A stretch of DNA of 38,576 nucleotides from Betaproteobacteria bacterium HGW-Betaproteobacteria-16 (GCA_002840835.1 PHCQ01000047.1:1-38576), one strand, 5' to 3'; positions 27,686 through 38,576 are shown, counted from the stretch's first letter. Notes: a model not told the origin generated them from the sequence alone. A program made the numbers and translations.

Positions 27686-28532
27686 GCGCGATGGCTCAAC
27701 CGCAATCAATCGGGGGCTGCGAGTTACCGGCGGCACCGACTTCCGCACGTTTGATCGTCCCATCGACACCCTCTGGGTGGTGGGCGGACCCGAGGCCCCC
27801 TCGGGCCACTACGACCAGGCCTATCTGCGCTGGCTGAAAGAGATGTCGTTGCAGGCGCGTCGTGTCGGCGCGAGCTGCCTCGGCACGTTCGTCCTCGCCG
27901 CGTCGGGTGCGCTGGAGGGCCGCCGCGCGGTCACGCACTGGCAGTGGTGCGACCACTTGGCCGAGCGTTACCCGGGCGTTGAACTCGTGCGAAGTTCGAT
28001 CTTCGTGAAGGACGGCCACATCTACACCTCCGCCGGCATCACCACCGGCATCGACCTAGCGCTGCTTTTCGTCGAGGAGGATTTCGGCCCACGCAAGGCC
28101 TTTGCAATCGCGCAGTGGCTCGTACTCTTCGTACGACGGACCGCGAGCTACTCCCAGATTAGCAAGCTGCTCGCGCTGCAGTCCAGCACGATCAAGCCGT
28201 TCGACGACCTTGAGAACTGGATCTTCGAGCACCTCGCTGAGGACATTAGCGTCGAGCGCATGGCCGCCAACGTGCACATGAGTGCGCGCCAGTTTACGCG
28301 CGTCTTTCGCAGCGAGAAAGGCACGACGCCGGCGCGCTTCGTCGAGCGTGTCCGCGTCGAGGTGGCGCGCAGCCTGCTCGAGGCTTCAGGGGTAGGGGTG
28401 AAGTCGGTGGCCGCCAAGTGTGGTTTCGGCAGCGCGGACTCGATGCGGCGCTCGTTTCTGCGTGTGATTGACACCACGCCCAGCGAGATCGTGGGAGCGC
28501 ACCCCACAACTGGCATATCGCACGGGAAGTAA
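27576..28532 (+). CDS. GlxA-type AraC-family regulator (DJ-1/PfpI plus HTH)
   Basis: A 318-residue regulator. Residues about 1-170 form a DJ-1/PfpI-like domain: GVPPFEVQDLAGPLEVF, LWVVGGPEAP and VGASCLGTFVLAASGAL with Cys101 at the nucleophile-elbow position, then RRAVTHWQW. The C-terminal AraC domain (about 210-310) shows LENWIFEHLAEDISVERMA, MSARQFTRVFRSEKGTTPA and CGFGSADSMRRSFLRV. The ATG gives the usual start. The gene lies exactly between the two 219-bp repeats and 820 bases upstream of the RND operon. It may control that pump, but its ligand is unknown. The first 110 bases overlap the end of the preceding open frame. Confidence 0.92.
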   Translation: MRRIVLTGVPPFEVQDLAGPLEVFAQCDYEIELVSPERDGSTAINRGLRVTGGTDFRTFDRPIDTLWVVGGPEAPSGHYDQAYLRWLKEMSLQARRVGASCLGTFVLAASGALEGRRAVTHWQWCDHLAERYPGVELVRSSIFVKDGHIYTSAGITTGIDLALLFVEEDFGPRKAFAIAQWLVLFVRRTASYSQISKLLALQSSTIKPFDDLENWIFEHLAEDISVERMAANVHMSARQFTRVFRSEKGTTPARFVERVRVEVARSLLEASGVGVKSVAAKCGFGSADSMRRSFLRVIDTTPSEIVGAHPTTGISHGK

Positions 28533-28541
28533 GGACAGCGC

Positions 28542-28760
28542 TCCGGTAGGCGGCCTGGCGCAAAGTGTCGGACAGTTGTCGCTCACGGCCCGCCACGTTT
28601 GGGGAAGATAGGCGGGACGGTTGGCACATCGGCCAGCCGCATTCGATGTGGAGCCCCCGCCATGAGATCCGACGCCCATGCCGAGCACTCCGTGGTGCTC
28701 TTCCGCAATTACGGTCGACATGCCGTGGCTCCGCCGGAGGCATTGATGCGACTGGCGTTC
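28542..28760 (+). repeat. 219-bp direct repeat, copy 2
   Basis: The second copy of the block described at 26981. The leader (28542-28661) is 95 percent identical to copy 1 by direct count, and both hairpin stems are unchanged; the substitutions at the GC stem fall just outside the paired bases. The ATG at 28662 and the next 17 bases are identical, after which identity drops to about 72 percent. It starts 10 bases after the AraC stop. Confidence 0.85.
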
Positions 28761-29040
28761 CGGGCCACCTTGCACTGCCTCGCACGCTGTGACATCGGCA
28801 AGGTCCTCGAGCTGGCGATCGACTGGGTCCTCGAGTGGGGCCCCCTCGAGACCACTGCTCCGGCGGTGAGCATTGCCACTAGGTTCGCTTATGAACCCGC
28901 AGCGGCATGGCGGGGCACTCTGGGGCCCAAGTCGCCCTGGCAGCCATTACCGCTTCGATCGGGATCATCGGAACCGTTCTCGAACTGCAGGCGGTCGTCA
29001 CACCTGCAGTACCGGAGTCAGATGTTGTTGCATCCATCAA
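28662..29040 (+). pseudogene. Decayed DUF4396-like membrane protein gene
   Basis: Starting at the ATG of repeat copy 2, the frame reads RATLHCLARCDIGKVLELAI, which resembles the DUF4396 signature (T-HCL-GC-IGE-LG). The similarity breaks near 28890. In another frame, from about 28889, it continues as RSGMAGHSGAQVALAAITAS followed by IGIIGTVLELQAVV, resembling the second half of that family. So one or more frameshifts and substitutions appear to have broken the gene. The comparison is from memory of the family and needs a profile search. From 29041 to 29259 I see no gene. Confidence 0.5.
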
Positions 29041-29259
29041 CGTGTCTAGCCGACGCACAAAGGTGTTGGAGATCGCCCCCTCTCTCGCCGAACTCCCATC
29101 ACAAAGCACTCGCCGCTCGCTATCGAGCAGAACTCGTCACTGAACTATCTCTTGAGTGAAGTGTTCCGCAAGCGGGTTGCCCTCAGTGATTGCCGAGCTC
29201 GTGACTGTGCCAGGCAACGGCAACCTGCAGAGAAACGCTCGAATAAAGAAAAAGAGCCC

Positions 29260-29289
29260 TTGACATTCCGAGCGTAGTAGCACTGATAA
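29260..29289 (+). promoter_or_regulatory. Probable promoter of the RND efflux operon
   Basis: A perfect -35 TTGACA (29260-29265) is followed after 18 bases by TGATAA (29284-29289), 63 bases before the adaptor start. No clear palindrome lies in the spacer, so MerR control is not supported here. A sigma-70 promoter modulated by the upstream AraC protein is possible. Confidence 0.5.
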
Positions 29290-29352
29290 ATGCGGCAGGA
29301 GCTACTTCAGCTTAGCAATACCAACTGTCGACTGCAGTCGAGAAAGGCAAAA

Positions 29353-30522
29353 ATGATGACCGTCAAAAGCGCAATCCAGCTCACTGCGGCGCTAAGCGTC
29401 GCACTCGCTATCGCGGGATGCAAAGAGGCGGCGTCCTCTGCGGCTCCGGGAATGCCACCGAGCGTGCCGGTGGCCGAGGTGGTCGTGCGCCCGGTGACAC
29501 CATTTCTCGAATTCACCGGCTCACTGACCGCGGTCAAACGGGTTGAGCTGCGCCCAAGGGTGGCCGGCTACATTCAAAAGGTTAGCGTTCCGGAGGGGCG
29601 CTTCGTCGAGAAGGGCAGCGAGCTCTTTCTCATCGATCCTCGTGTGGCCCAGGCCGCGCTGAGCGCTGCAACAGCCCGCCTGCGCGAGGCAGAAGCGGCA
29701 TCGTCCCTTGCCGAGGCGGAACACGCGCGAGCAGAACAGCTATTCGCCCAAAAAATCGTCGCTCGCGATCGCCTCGACATTGCAACCGCCTCGCTGACAG
29801 CGCGCAAAGCACAGGTCGACGCCGCAAAAGCAGCGGTGGGTGCAGCGCAGTTGGACCTGAGTTTCACACGCGTTACGGCGCCCATCAGTGGACGTGTCGG
29901 CCAGACTCTCGTCACCGAGGGCAACTACGTCGCCAGCGGCGAGACGCCACTTACGACGATCGTCTCGATCAATCCGCTCCATGTCTATTTCGATGTCGAT
30001 GAGCGCACCTATTTGCGATCGCTTGCCGCTGGAAGAGACAACGCTGCTCCTCAGGGATCACAGGCGGCAAAGGTCATGGTCGCACTACTCAACGACAAGA
30101 CGTATTCAAGGCCGGGCCGTGTTGACTTCCTCTCGAACACCAGCGATCGAGGGACGGGAACGGTGCGTGTCCGCGCTGTTGTCGAGAACCCCGATGGGCA
30201 CTTGACGCCAGGTCTTTTTGCCAAAGTCAAACTGGAGACTGGTGCGGCGCAAGCGAAGGTTCTGATTTCCGACCAATCGATTGGCACCGATCAGGGAAGT
30301 CGATATGTGCTTGTGGTGGGCCAGGATGACAAGACGGAATACCGACCCGTCGAATTGGGCCCAGTAGTCGACGGTCTGCGCGTGATCGAACAAGGACTGC
30401 AGCCCGGCGAGCGTATCGTCGTCAAGGGGCTGGTGCGCCCAGGCATGCAGGTCACGCCACAGTCTGCAGCGATTGACGGTGTACCTATTGCTGCACCGCA
30501 AACAGTGAGGGCCGCGCAATGA
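29353..30522 (+). CDS. RND efflux periplasmic adaptor subunit (MexE/OqxA type)
   Basis: A 389-residue membrane-fusion protein linking the inner-membrane RND pump to the outer-membrane channel. The lipoprotein signal ends LAIAGC (Cys23). The lipoyl/barrel-sandwich half begins FTGSLTAVKRVELRPRVAGY, with VPEGRFVEKGSELFLIDPR. A coiled-coil hairpin of Ala/Glu/Arg-rich helices spans about residues 100-165. The second half has TRVTAPISGRVG and NYVASGETPLTTIV. ATG 29353 is preceded by AAAGG; an earlier ATG at 29290 would precede an unlikely N-terminus. Its stop overlaps the pump start by 4 bases (ATGA). Confidence 0.93.
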   Translation: MMTVKSAIQLTAALSVALAIAGCKEAASSAAPGMPPSVPVAEVVVRPVTPFLEFTGSLTAVKRVELRPRVAGYIQKVSVPEGRFVEKGSELFLIDPRVAQAALSAATARLREAEAASSLAEAEHARAEQLFAQKIVARDRLDIATASLTARKAQVDAAKAAVGAAQLDLSFTRVTAPISGRVGQTLVTEGNYVASGETPLTTIVSINPLHVYFDVDERTYLRSLAAGRDNAAPQGSQAAKVMVALLNDKTYSRPGRVDFLSNTSDRGTGTVRVRAVVENPDGHLTPGLFAKVKLETGAAQAKVLISDQSIGTDQGSRYVLVVGQDDKTEYRPVELGPVVDGLRVIEQGLQPGERIVVKGLVRPGMQVTPQSAAIDGVPIAAPQTVRAAQ

Positions 30523-33500
30523 CGTTCCCACGTTTTTTCATCGACCGCCCGATCTTTGCCATCGTCCTCTCGGTTCTGATGGTGATCGCTGGCATCGTCG
30601 CCTTTTTCCAGTTGCCGCTCAGCGAGTATCCGGCGGTGACGCCACCGACCGTACAGGTGACCGCCTCCTACCCGGGCGCCAACCCCAAGGTGATTGCTGA
30701 AACGGTGGCGGCGCCACTCGAGCAGGCGATCACCGGTGTCGAGGGCATGCTGTACATGTCCTCGCAATCGGCAACCGACGGCCGAATGGTCTTGACCGTC
30801 ACTTTCGCGCAGGGAACGAATGCCGATATGGCTCAGATCCAGGTGCAAAACCGGGTTTCTCGAGCACTGCCTCGCTTGCCTGAAGAAGTGCAGCGCCAAG
30901 GCGTCATCACGCAGAAAACCTCGCCGGACATCTTGATGGTGGTTCACCTGCTGTCGCCGGACAAGCGCTACGACCCACTCCATATTTCGAACTACGCCTA
31001 TCTCCAGGTGCGCGACGAACTGTCCCGCATCCCGGGTGTCAGTGACGTCCTGGTTTGGGGCGCAGGCGAATACAGCATGCGGCTCTGGCTCGATCCGGAC
31101 CTGATCGCTGCGCGTGGGCTGACAGCCGGCGAGGTCATTGCCGCGGTGCGCGAACAGAACGTACAGGTTGCGGCTGGCTCGGTCGGTCAGGCGCCCAATT
31201 CCAGTGCCGCGTTCCAGGTAACGGTGAATACGCTCGGGCGGCTGACCGACGAGGCGCAGTTCGGCGACATCATCGTTCGCACGGGCGGTGACGGCCAGGT
31301 AACGCGCTTGCGCGATGTCGCCCGTATCGAAATGGGGGCAGATGCCTATGCACTGCGCAGTCTGCTCGATGGTGAGCCAGCCGTCGCACTGCAGATCATT
31401 CAGAGTCCGGGTGCCAACGCACTCGACGTTTCGCAGGCGGTGCGGGACACCATGCAGCGGCTTGAAGGCAACTTCCCTGCCGGGCTCACCTCGCGCATTG
31501 CCTATGACCCAACAGTTTTTGTACGCGCCTCACTGGAGTCCGTTGCAACTACCTTGCTGGAGGCCATTCTTCTCGTCGTCATCGTGGTGGTGCTGTTCCT
31601 GCGCAATTGGCGGGCTTCAATCATCCCCCTCATGGCCGTACCGGTGTCGCTGATCGGCACCTTCGCTGTGATGCATGTGATGGGCTTCTCGCTCAACACC
31701 TTGTCGTTGTTTGGCCTGGTGCTTTCAATCGGCATCGTCGTCGACGATGCAATCGTCGTGGTCGAGAACGTCGAACGCCACATCGAGAATGGCGAGGAGC
31801 CCGCTCAAGCCGCCAGGCTCGCCATGGATGAGGTCACCGGCCCCATCATCGCGATCACCTCGGTACTTGCCGCTGTTTTCATCCCGACCGCCTTCTTGAG
31901 CGGTCTGCAAGGTGAGTTCTATCGCCAGTTTGCGCTCACGATCGCCATCTCGACGATCCTGTCGGCTGTCAATTCGCTCACGCTCAGCCCGGCACTCGCC
32001 GGACTTTTGTTGCGCCCCCGCAAGCATGGCGTTGTGCACAACCCTGGCAGCCTGCGTGGCCGAGCCGCGAGCCTGTTTCAGGCGCTGGCCCGGCCTTTTG
32101 AGCACACACCCGACGCCTATGGCAACACGGTCCGCAAGGTTGTGCGGATCAGCGGCGTGGCGCTGCTGGTGTACCTCGGGCTTCTCGCGCTGACCTTCTT
32201 TGGATTCAAGTCTGTCCCGCCAGGCTTTGTGCCGGTGCAGGACAAATACTATCTTGTGGCGATAGCCCAACTGCCCAACTCGGCTTCGCTGGATCGCACC
32301 GACGAAGTCGCCAAGCAGATGTCGAAAATCGCGCTGGCTGAACCCGGGGTCGAAAGCGTCGTTGCGTTCCCTGGCCTTTCGATCAATGGCTTCGTCAATG
32401 TGCCGAACGCCGCAGTGTTGTTCTTCATGCTCGATCCGTTTGAGGACCGCACGACGCCCGATCTCGGCGCGATGGCTATCGCGGGACGTCTACAAGCGAA
32501 ATTTTCCAGCATTCCCGATGGCTTCCTGGGCGTGTTCCCACCGCCGCCAGTGCCCGGCCTGGGTGCGACCGGAGGCTTCAAGATGCAGGTTGAGGACCGC
32601 GGTGGCGCCGGGCTCGATGCCCTTGTTCAGCAGACCCATATTTTGATGACAAAGGCAACCGAGTCTGGACAGGTGGCCGGGCTCATGACGAGTTTTGACG
32701 TCAATGCTCCGCAACTCGATGTCGCCATTGACCGCACCCAGGTGAAGAGCCAGGGAGTGCGTCTGGCGGATGTTTTCGAGTCGCTGCAGGTCTATCTGGG
32801 CTCGCTCTATGTCAATGACTTCAACCGCTTCGGCCGCACCTACAAGGTGATGGCCCAGGGTGATACCGACCACCGCATGCAGGCCGAAGACATTGGGCGT
32901 TTGCAGGTGCGAAATGCGGCCGGGGACATGCTGCCTTTGTCCTCTTTTGTCGCCGTCACGCGCAGTTCCGGTCCGGACCGCGTGATCCATTACAACGGAT
33001 ATCCCTCAGCCGACATTTCAGGCGGCCCAATGGCGGGCGTCAGTTCGGGTCAGGCGGTAGCGGTCATGGAACGCCTGGCGAAGGAGGTCCTCCCTGAAGG
33101 CATGAGCGTCGAATGGACTGACCTAACCTATCAGCAAAAGCTGGCAGGCGATTCGGCACTGCTCGTCTTCCCGCTGTGTGTGCTGCTTGCCTATCTCATC
33201 CTCGCTGCGCAATACAACAGCTGGCTGCTGCCCTTGGCGGTCCTGCTGATCGTTCCGATGTCACTGCTCAGCGCCATCACGGGTGTCTGGCTGGTGGGCG
33301 GCGACAACAACGTCTTCGTCCAAATTGGGCTCGTGGTGCTCGTCGGTCTGGCTGCCAAGAACGCCATCCTTATCGTCGAGTTCGCGCGCACTCTCGAGGC
33401 CAAAGGCCTAAGTGCGATAGATGCCGTCGTCGAGGCTTGCCGATTGCGGATGCGGCCCATCGTGATGACTTCACTCGCCTTCATCGCAGGTGTCGTTCCA

Positions 33501-33695
33501 TTGGTACTGGCCACGGGCGCGGGCGCCGAGATGCGCCATGCCATGGGGATCGCAGTCTTCGCGGGCATGCTCGGCGTGACGCTGTTCGGATTATTTCTGA
33601 CTCCAGTTTTTTATGTGGTGATGCGCGGCCTGGCGGCCCGCTTTGAGCGGCCCAGGTTAATCACCGAGCTGCGTTTGGAGGAGAGCAAGTCATGA
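30519..33695 (+). CDS. RND multidrug/metal efflux pump, HAE1 family (MexF/OqxB-like)
   Basis: A 1058-residue inner-membrane proton-driven pump of the AcrB/MexF class. It starts FFIDRPIFAIVLSVLM. The proton relay Asp pair is at residues 409-410 in GIVVDDAIVVVENVE. The large periplasmic loops and 12-helix layout are full length, and MexF-like features include NTLSLFGLVLSIGIVVDD, FVRASLESV and the NAILIVEFA motif near the C-terminal half. HAE1 pumps export organic compounds rather than metal ions; some MexF-like pumps (GesB/MdsB of Salmonella) are metal-induced. The ATG and TGA overlaps on both sides show a coupled three-gene operon. Confidence 0.96.
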   Translation: MTFPRFFIDRPIFAIVLSVLMVIAGIVAFFQLPLSEYPAVTPPTVQVTASYPGANPKVIAETVAAPLEQAITGVEGMLYMSSQSATDGRMVLTVTFAQGTNADMAQIQVQNRVSRALPRLPEEVQRQGVITQKTSPDILMVVHLLSPDKRYDPLHISNYAYLQVRDELSRIPGVSDVLVWGAGEYSMRLWLDPDLIAARGLTAGEVIAAVREQNVQVAAGSVGQAPNSSAAFQVTVNTLGRLTDEAQFGDIIVRTGGDGQVTRLRDVARIEMGADAYALRSLLDGEPAVALQIIQSPGANALDVSQAVRDTMQRLEGNFPAGLTSRIAYDPTVFVRASLESVATTLLEAILLVVIVVVLFLRNWRASIIPLMAVPVSLIGTFAVMHVMGFSLNTLSLFGLVLSIGIVVDDAIVVVENVERHIENGEEPAQAARLAMDEVTGPIIAITSVLAAVFIPTAFLSGLQGEFYRQFALTIAISTILSAVNSLTLSPALAGLLLRPRKHGVVHNPGSLRGRAASLFQALARPFEHTPDAYGNTVRKVVRISGVALLVYLGLLALTFFGFKSVPPGFVPVQDKYYLVAIAQLPNSASLDRTDEVAKQMSKIALAEPGVESVVAFPGLSINGFVNVPNAAVLFFMLDPFEDRTTPDLGAMAIAGRLQAKFSSIPDGFLGVFPPPPVPGLGATGGFKMQVEDRGGAGLDALVQQTHILMTKATESGQVAGLMTSFDVNAPQLDVAIDRTQVKSQGVRLADVFESLQVYLGSLYVNDFNRFGRTYKVMAQGDTDHRMQAEDIGRLQVRNAAGDMLPLSSFVAVTRSSGPDRVIHYNGYPSADISGGPMAGVSSGQAVAVMERLAKEVLPEGMSVEWTDLTYQQKLAGDSALLVFPLCVLLAYLILAAQYNSWLLPLAVLLIVPMSLLSAITGVWLVGGDNNVFVQIGLVVLVGLAAKNAILIVEFARTLEAKGLSAIDAVVEACRLRMRPIVMTSLAFIAGVVPLVLATGAGAEMRHAMGIAVFAGMLGVTLFGLFLTPVFYVVMRGLAARFERPRLITELRLEESKS

Positions 33696-35194
33696 AAAGT
33701 CCCTATCGAGCCGTTTTGCTCCCTTTGAGTGCGCTCATGCTGTTGGCTGGGTGCGCAGTGGGTCCCGAGTACAAACCTCCTTCGCTGCAGTCATTGCATT
33801 CGTCGCAATTTCCCGCCAGCTTCAGTGAGCCACCCACGGGTCTGGCCTCGGGGGCCGTCGAGGTGGAATGGTGGCGCGGGTTCGACGATCCTGCGCTGGC
33901 CGACTTGGTTCAGCGGGCCCTTGCGGCGAACCATGACATCGGCATCGCTGCCGCGCGCCTCGAAGAGGCAAACGCCATGCTGCGCCAAAACCGTCAGAGC
34001 TTCTTGCCGAGCGGAGGTCCCGCGCTCAGCTACGACAACCGTCGCCGCAGTGAGTTCGAGACACCACCTGGCCAGCCACGCGGGATTGAAAGCTATCGCG
34101 GCGCGGTCGACGCTTACTGGGAAATCGATCTCTTTGGCCGCGTTAAGCGATCTGTAGAGGAAGCTCAGGCGCAAGCGGGCTCCCGCGAGGCACTGCTGCG
34201 AGGTGTGCAGGCGGGCGTCGCGGCGGCAGTTGCCGCCACTTGGTTCGAACTGCAAGGAGTCGAGGCCGAAGCCGCTGTCGTCACCGAAATCATCAAAACC
34301 CAGAGCGAAGGCCTACGCGTTGTCGAAGGCCTCGTGAGCGCAGGCTCTGCCAGTGAATTCGACCGGCTACGTGCAGAGGCGGCTCTGCGACGTGTCGAGG
34401 GGGCCGTTCCTGAACTGGAGCGCCGCCGCGCGGCCTCTGCCAATGCACTGGCTATCCTCCTCGGCAAAACGCCCCAGGCGTTCAGGCCACCCGCTGCCAC
34501 GCCTGCGGCTGAAACCCTCACTGTTCGAACGATCGACGTCGGCGATCCTGCCGCTCTTCTCTCACGGCGCGCCGACATTGCGGCAGCTGAACGAAGTCTT
34601 GCCGCGGCGACTGCTCGGATTGGAGTGGATACGGCCGGGCTCTACCCTCAAGTTCAGGTGCAAGGCTCGATTGGTCTCATCGCAGGGAGCCTCAACGCGC
34701 TGAGTGGCACTGCGGCGCTTGCAGGCTTCATCAGCCCGGCCATTCGTTGGTCCCTTTTCGATACCGGACGCGTGCGCGCCCGGATCGCGGCCAGCGAGGC
34801 TCGCACCAAAGAGGCGTTGATCGTCTACGACCAGACCGTGTTGCGCGCTCTGCAGGAATCCGACGATGCCTTCAAGGCCTACGGCGCCGCAGGAACCACG
34901 CTGGGTCTGCGACTGTTGGAGTCATCGGCAAATCGCGAGGTGGCGCGTCTCGCCAGGGTCCGGTTTTCGCACGGCGAGGGCCTCTACCTGGACCTGCTCG
35001 AAGCCGAGCGGTCCGACTTGGCAAGCCGGCGCGAGCTGGCAGTCGCTCGCACCCACCAGCGGCTCGCCGTTGTCAGCATCTACAAAGCGCTGGGCGGGGG
35101 CTGGGAAATCTGCACTCAGGCGGAGTACGACTGCACCGGAGCGGATGGCACGCCGAACGCGCGCCTCGAGAAGCAAATCACTCGCAGGCCTTGA
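33692..35194 (+). CDS. RND outer-membrane channel lipoprotein (NodT/OprM type)
   Basis: A 500-residue TolC-family outer-membrane factor. The lipoprotein signal ends LMLLAGC (Cys21), followed by AVGPEYKPP, the standard opening of NodT/OprM proteins. Two repeats of long helices and strands follow, with [20 protein letters not shown] near residue 52, [13 protein letters not shown] near 140, [21 protein letters not shown] near 290 and [18 protein letters not shown] near 350. The C-terminal tail after residue 465 is polar. Its start overlaps the pump stop (ATGA). The stop codon lies inside a MerR-type promoter for the next gene, copA2. Confidence 0.94.
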   Translation: MKSPYRAVLLPLSALMLLAGCAVGPEYKPPSLQSLHSSQFPASFSEPPTGLASGAVEVEWWRGFDDPALADLVQRALAANHDIGIAAARLEEANAMLRQNRQSFLPSGGPALSYDNRRRSEFETPPGQPRGIESYRGAVDAYWEIDLFGRVKRSVEEAQAQAGSREALLRGVQAGVAAAVAATWFELQGVEAEAAVVTEIIKTQSEGLRVVEGLVSAGSASEFDRLRAEAALRRVEGAVPELERRRAASANALAILLGKTPQAFRPPAATPAAETLTVRTIDVGDPAALLSRRADIAAAERSLAAATARIGVDTAGLYPQVQVQGSIGLIAGSLNALSGTAALAGFISPAIRWSLFDTGRVRARIAASEARTKEALIVYDQTVLRALQESDDAFKAYGAAGTTLGLRLLESSANREVARLARVRFSHGEGLYLDLLEAERSDLASRRELAVARTHQRLAVVSIYKALGGGWEICTQAEYDCTGADGTPNARLEKQITRRP

Positions 35195-35221
35195 CCTTCC
35201 CATCGTGGTCATCTTTAACCT
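35191..35221 (+). promoter_or_regulatory. MerR/CueR-type promoter for copA2
   Basis: TTGACC (35191-35196), a 19-base spacer and TAACCT (35216-35221) lie 32 bases before the copA2 start and overlap the stop codon of the channel gene. The left part TTGACCTTCCC and the TTTAACCTTT around the -10 match what I recall of the E. coli copA promoter. The right half of the dyad is degraded, so regulation by CueR is less certain than at 23932. Confidence 0.5.
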
Positions 35222-35253
35222 TTGCTTCTACACACATTCCTAGGAGAAGTTCC

Positions 35254-37812
<2,559 letters not shown>

Positions 37813-37813
37813 T

Positions 37814-37836
37814 GCCGGGCGGAAACAACGCCTGGC
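37814..37836 (+). other. Intercistronic hairpin between copA2 and the glutaredoxin gene
   Basis: GCCGGGCG (37814-37821) pairs with CGCCTGGC (37829-37836), with one G-T pair, around a GAAACAA loop. It is not followed by a T-run, so it is not a clear terminator; it may stabilise or partly attenuate the transcript. A TTGACA at 37837-37842 directly follows but has no fitting -10 before the start codon. Confidence 0.45.
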
Positions 37837-37867
37837 TTGACACCCAAACACCATAAAGGAGGCCCTC

Positions 37868-38149
37868 ATGATCAGCGCATCTCATCCAAACGTCATCATC
37901 TACACGACACCGACCTGCCCGGACTGCCATATGCTGAAGGCTTGGCTGGAGAGAGAGGGGGTAGCGTTTGAAGAACGCGACATCACCTCCCCCAAAATCA
38001 TGGAAGAGGCGAAGGCGCGTACCGGTGTGCGCGTCGCACCAATCACACTGGTGGGAGAGAGTGTCTTCTATGGCACGTTCCCTTCGCAAAAGCCGGGCCT
38101 GTCTGAGGCACTCGGCCTGTCTGCCTCCACTCGAAATCGCGCACCATGA
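37868..38149 (+). CDS. Glutaredoxin-family protein
   Basis: A 93-residue thioredoxin-fold protein. The active site CPDC (Cys17, Cys20) lies in IYTTPTCPDCHMLKAWLE, and the cis-proline region reads GVRVAPITLVGE. A glutaredoxin/NrdH-like C-terminal helix follows. It reduces disulfides or glutathione mixed disulfides in the cytoplasm; the exact electron donor cannot be read. AAAGGAGG gives a strong ribosome site 5 bases before the ATG. Its stop overlaps the next start (ATGA), so it is coupled to a ferredoxin-type reductase that may reduce it, or both may serve the copper response. Confidence 0.88.
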   Translation: MISASHPNVIIYTTPTCPDCHMLKAWLEREGVAFEERDITSPKIMEEAKARTGVRVAPITLVGESVFYGTFPSQKPGLSEALGLSASTRNRAP

Positions 38150-38576
38150 CAAGACATGTCGAGATACGGCAGGCGGCGCGCGCCATTGCAGTACCGAAAG
38201 CCGTCACTATCCTGGATGCCGCGCTGGCCGACGGCATCGCCTATCCGCATGGCTGCCGCTCCGGCCGGTGCGGGTCCTGCAAGTCGCGCCTCGTCAGCGG
38301 GGACGTCGACCATCTCGATCACAGCCGCTTCGCGCTGACGGCCGAGGAGAAGGCACAGGGACTGATCCTCGCCTGCCGAGCGATTCCGACAACCGATGCG
38401 AGCGTGGTTTGGCTGGACGGCGATGAGGAAACTCCGTCTCATCCGCGCCGCCGCCTAAACTGCCGCGTGGTGGTGGTAGAAGACGCTACACACGACATCA
38501 AGCGAATCCGGCTCGCTGTTGACTCGGACGTTCCGCTGGACTTTACGGCGGGACAATACGCTCGACTCACGTTTCC
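38146..38576 (+). CDS. [2Fe-2S] ferredoxin / flavin reductase, 3' partial
   Basis: The frame opens at ATG 38146 and stays open to the window edge, 143 codons. The N-terminal plant-type ferredoxin domain binds a [2Fe-2S] cluster through Cys37, Cys42, Cys45 and Cys77 (HGCRSGRCGSCKSR, then LILACRA). A ferredoxin-reductase-like FAD-binding domain begins at about residue 110: VVVVEDATHDIKRIRLAV, then FTAGQYARLTF. So it is a CDP-6-deoxy-glucoseen-reductase-like or phenol-hydroxylase-reductase-like electron-transfer flavoprotein; the NAD domain and R-x-Y-S motif would lie beyond the window. The start overlaps the glutaredoxin stop by 4 bases. The redox partner is unknown. Confidence 0.85.
   Translation, partial: MTRHVEIRQAARAIAVPKAVTILDAALADGIAYPHGCRSGRCGSCKSRLVSGDVDHLDHSRFALTAEEKAQGLILACRAIPTTDASVVWLDGDEETPSHPRRRLNCRVVVVEDATHDIKRIRLAVDSDVPLDFTAGQYARLTF

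Noticed and set aside
29260..29289. RND promoter as a CueR/GolS site
   Set aside because: TTGACA with an 18-base spacer and no dyad; a plain promoter explains it better.

Overview
The window looks like a chromosomal segment of a high-GC betaproteobacterium, most likely a Comamonadaceae member of the Hydrogenophaga/Acidovorax kind. This rests on gene content (hut genes with an arginase-type HutG, a GlmU/GlmS neighbourhood, a DUF6279 lipoprotein, an unusual MBL-fold family), on the very high G+C at third codon positions, and on GC-rich palindromic intergenic repeats of the type common in that family. No gene here fixes the genus.

Positions 1-19614 read as ordinary host chromosome. The histidine degradation genes hutU (5' cut by the window edge), hutH, hutI and hutG run in one tight operon from urocanate/histidine to glutamate. 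A TfoX-N protein, a TetR regulator with an MBL-fold protein, a PKD lipoprotein and an ArsB/NhaD-like permease follow, separated by dispersed repeats. A leftward five-gene operon (GntR regulator, substrate-binding protein, two permeases, ATPase) encodes a polar amino-acid ABC importer, with a perfect TTGTATACAA palindrome in front of the regulator. Next come a DUF6279 lipoprotein, glmU, a DUF2726 protein, an Lrp/AsnC regulator and glmS; glmU and glmS belong to UDP-GlcNAc synthesis.

Positions about 19615-38576 look accessory. The region holds non-coding stretches, decayed genes and a dense set of metal-handling genes: a Ca2+/Na+-type antiporter, a small unknown protein, a CusF-like protein, a periplasmic cupredoxin, a CueR-type MerR regulator, a CopZ chaperone, a DUF2917 protein and a one-HMA copper ATPase (CopA1). 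A two-copy 219-bp direct repeat then flanks a GlxA-type AraC regulator. A MexEF/OqxAB-type RND efflux operon (adaptor, pump, outer-membrane channel) follows, then a two-HMA copper ATPase (CopA2), a glutaredoxin and the start of a [2Fe-2S]-ferredoxin/flavin reductase that runs off the window.

The metal genes fit one circuit. CueR and CopZ share a transcript driven from a symmetrical MerR-type promoter, which also faces DUF2917-copA1. A second promoter with MerR-type spacing sits over the stop codon of the efflux channel gene, in front of copA2. The combination of copper/gold-type sensor, CopZ, P1B ATPase and a MexF-like RND pump resembles the gol-ges gold/copper island of Salmonella in parts list; that equivalence is inference. 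The most novel-looking signal is the duplicated 120-bp leader at 26981 and 28542, which is far better conserved than the reading frames that follow it and keeps two hairpins.
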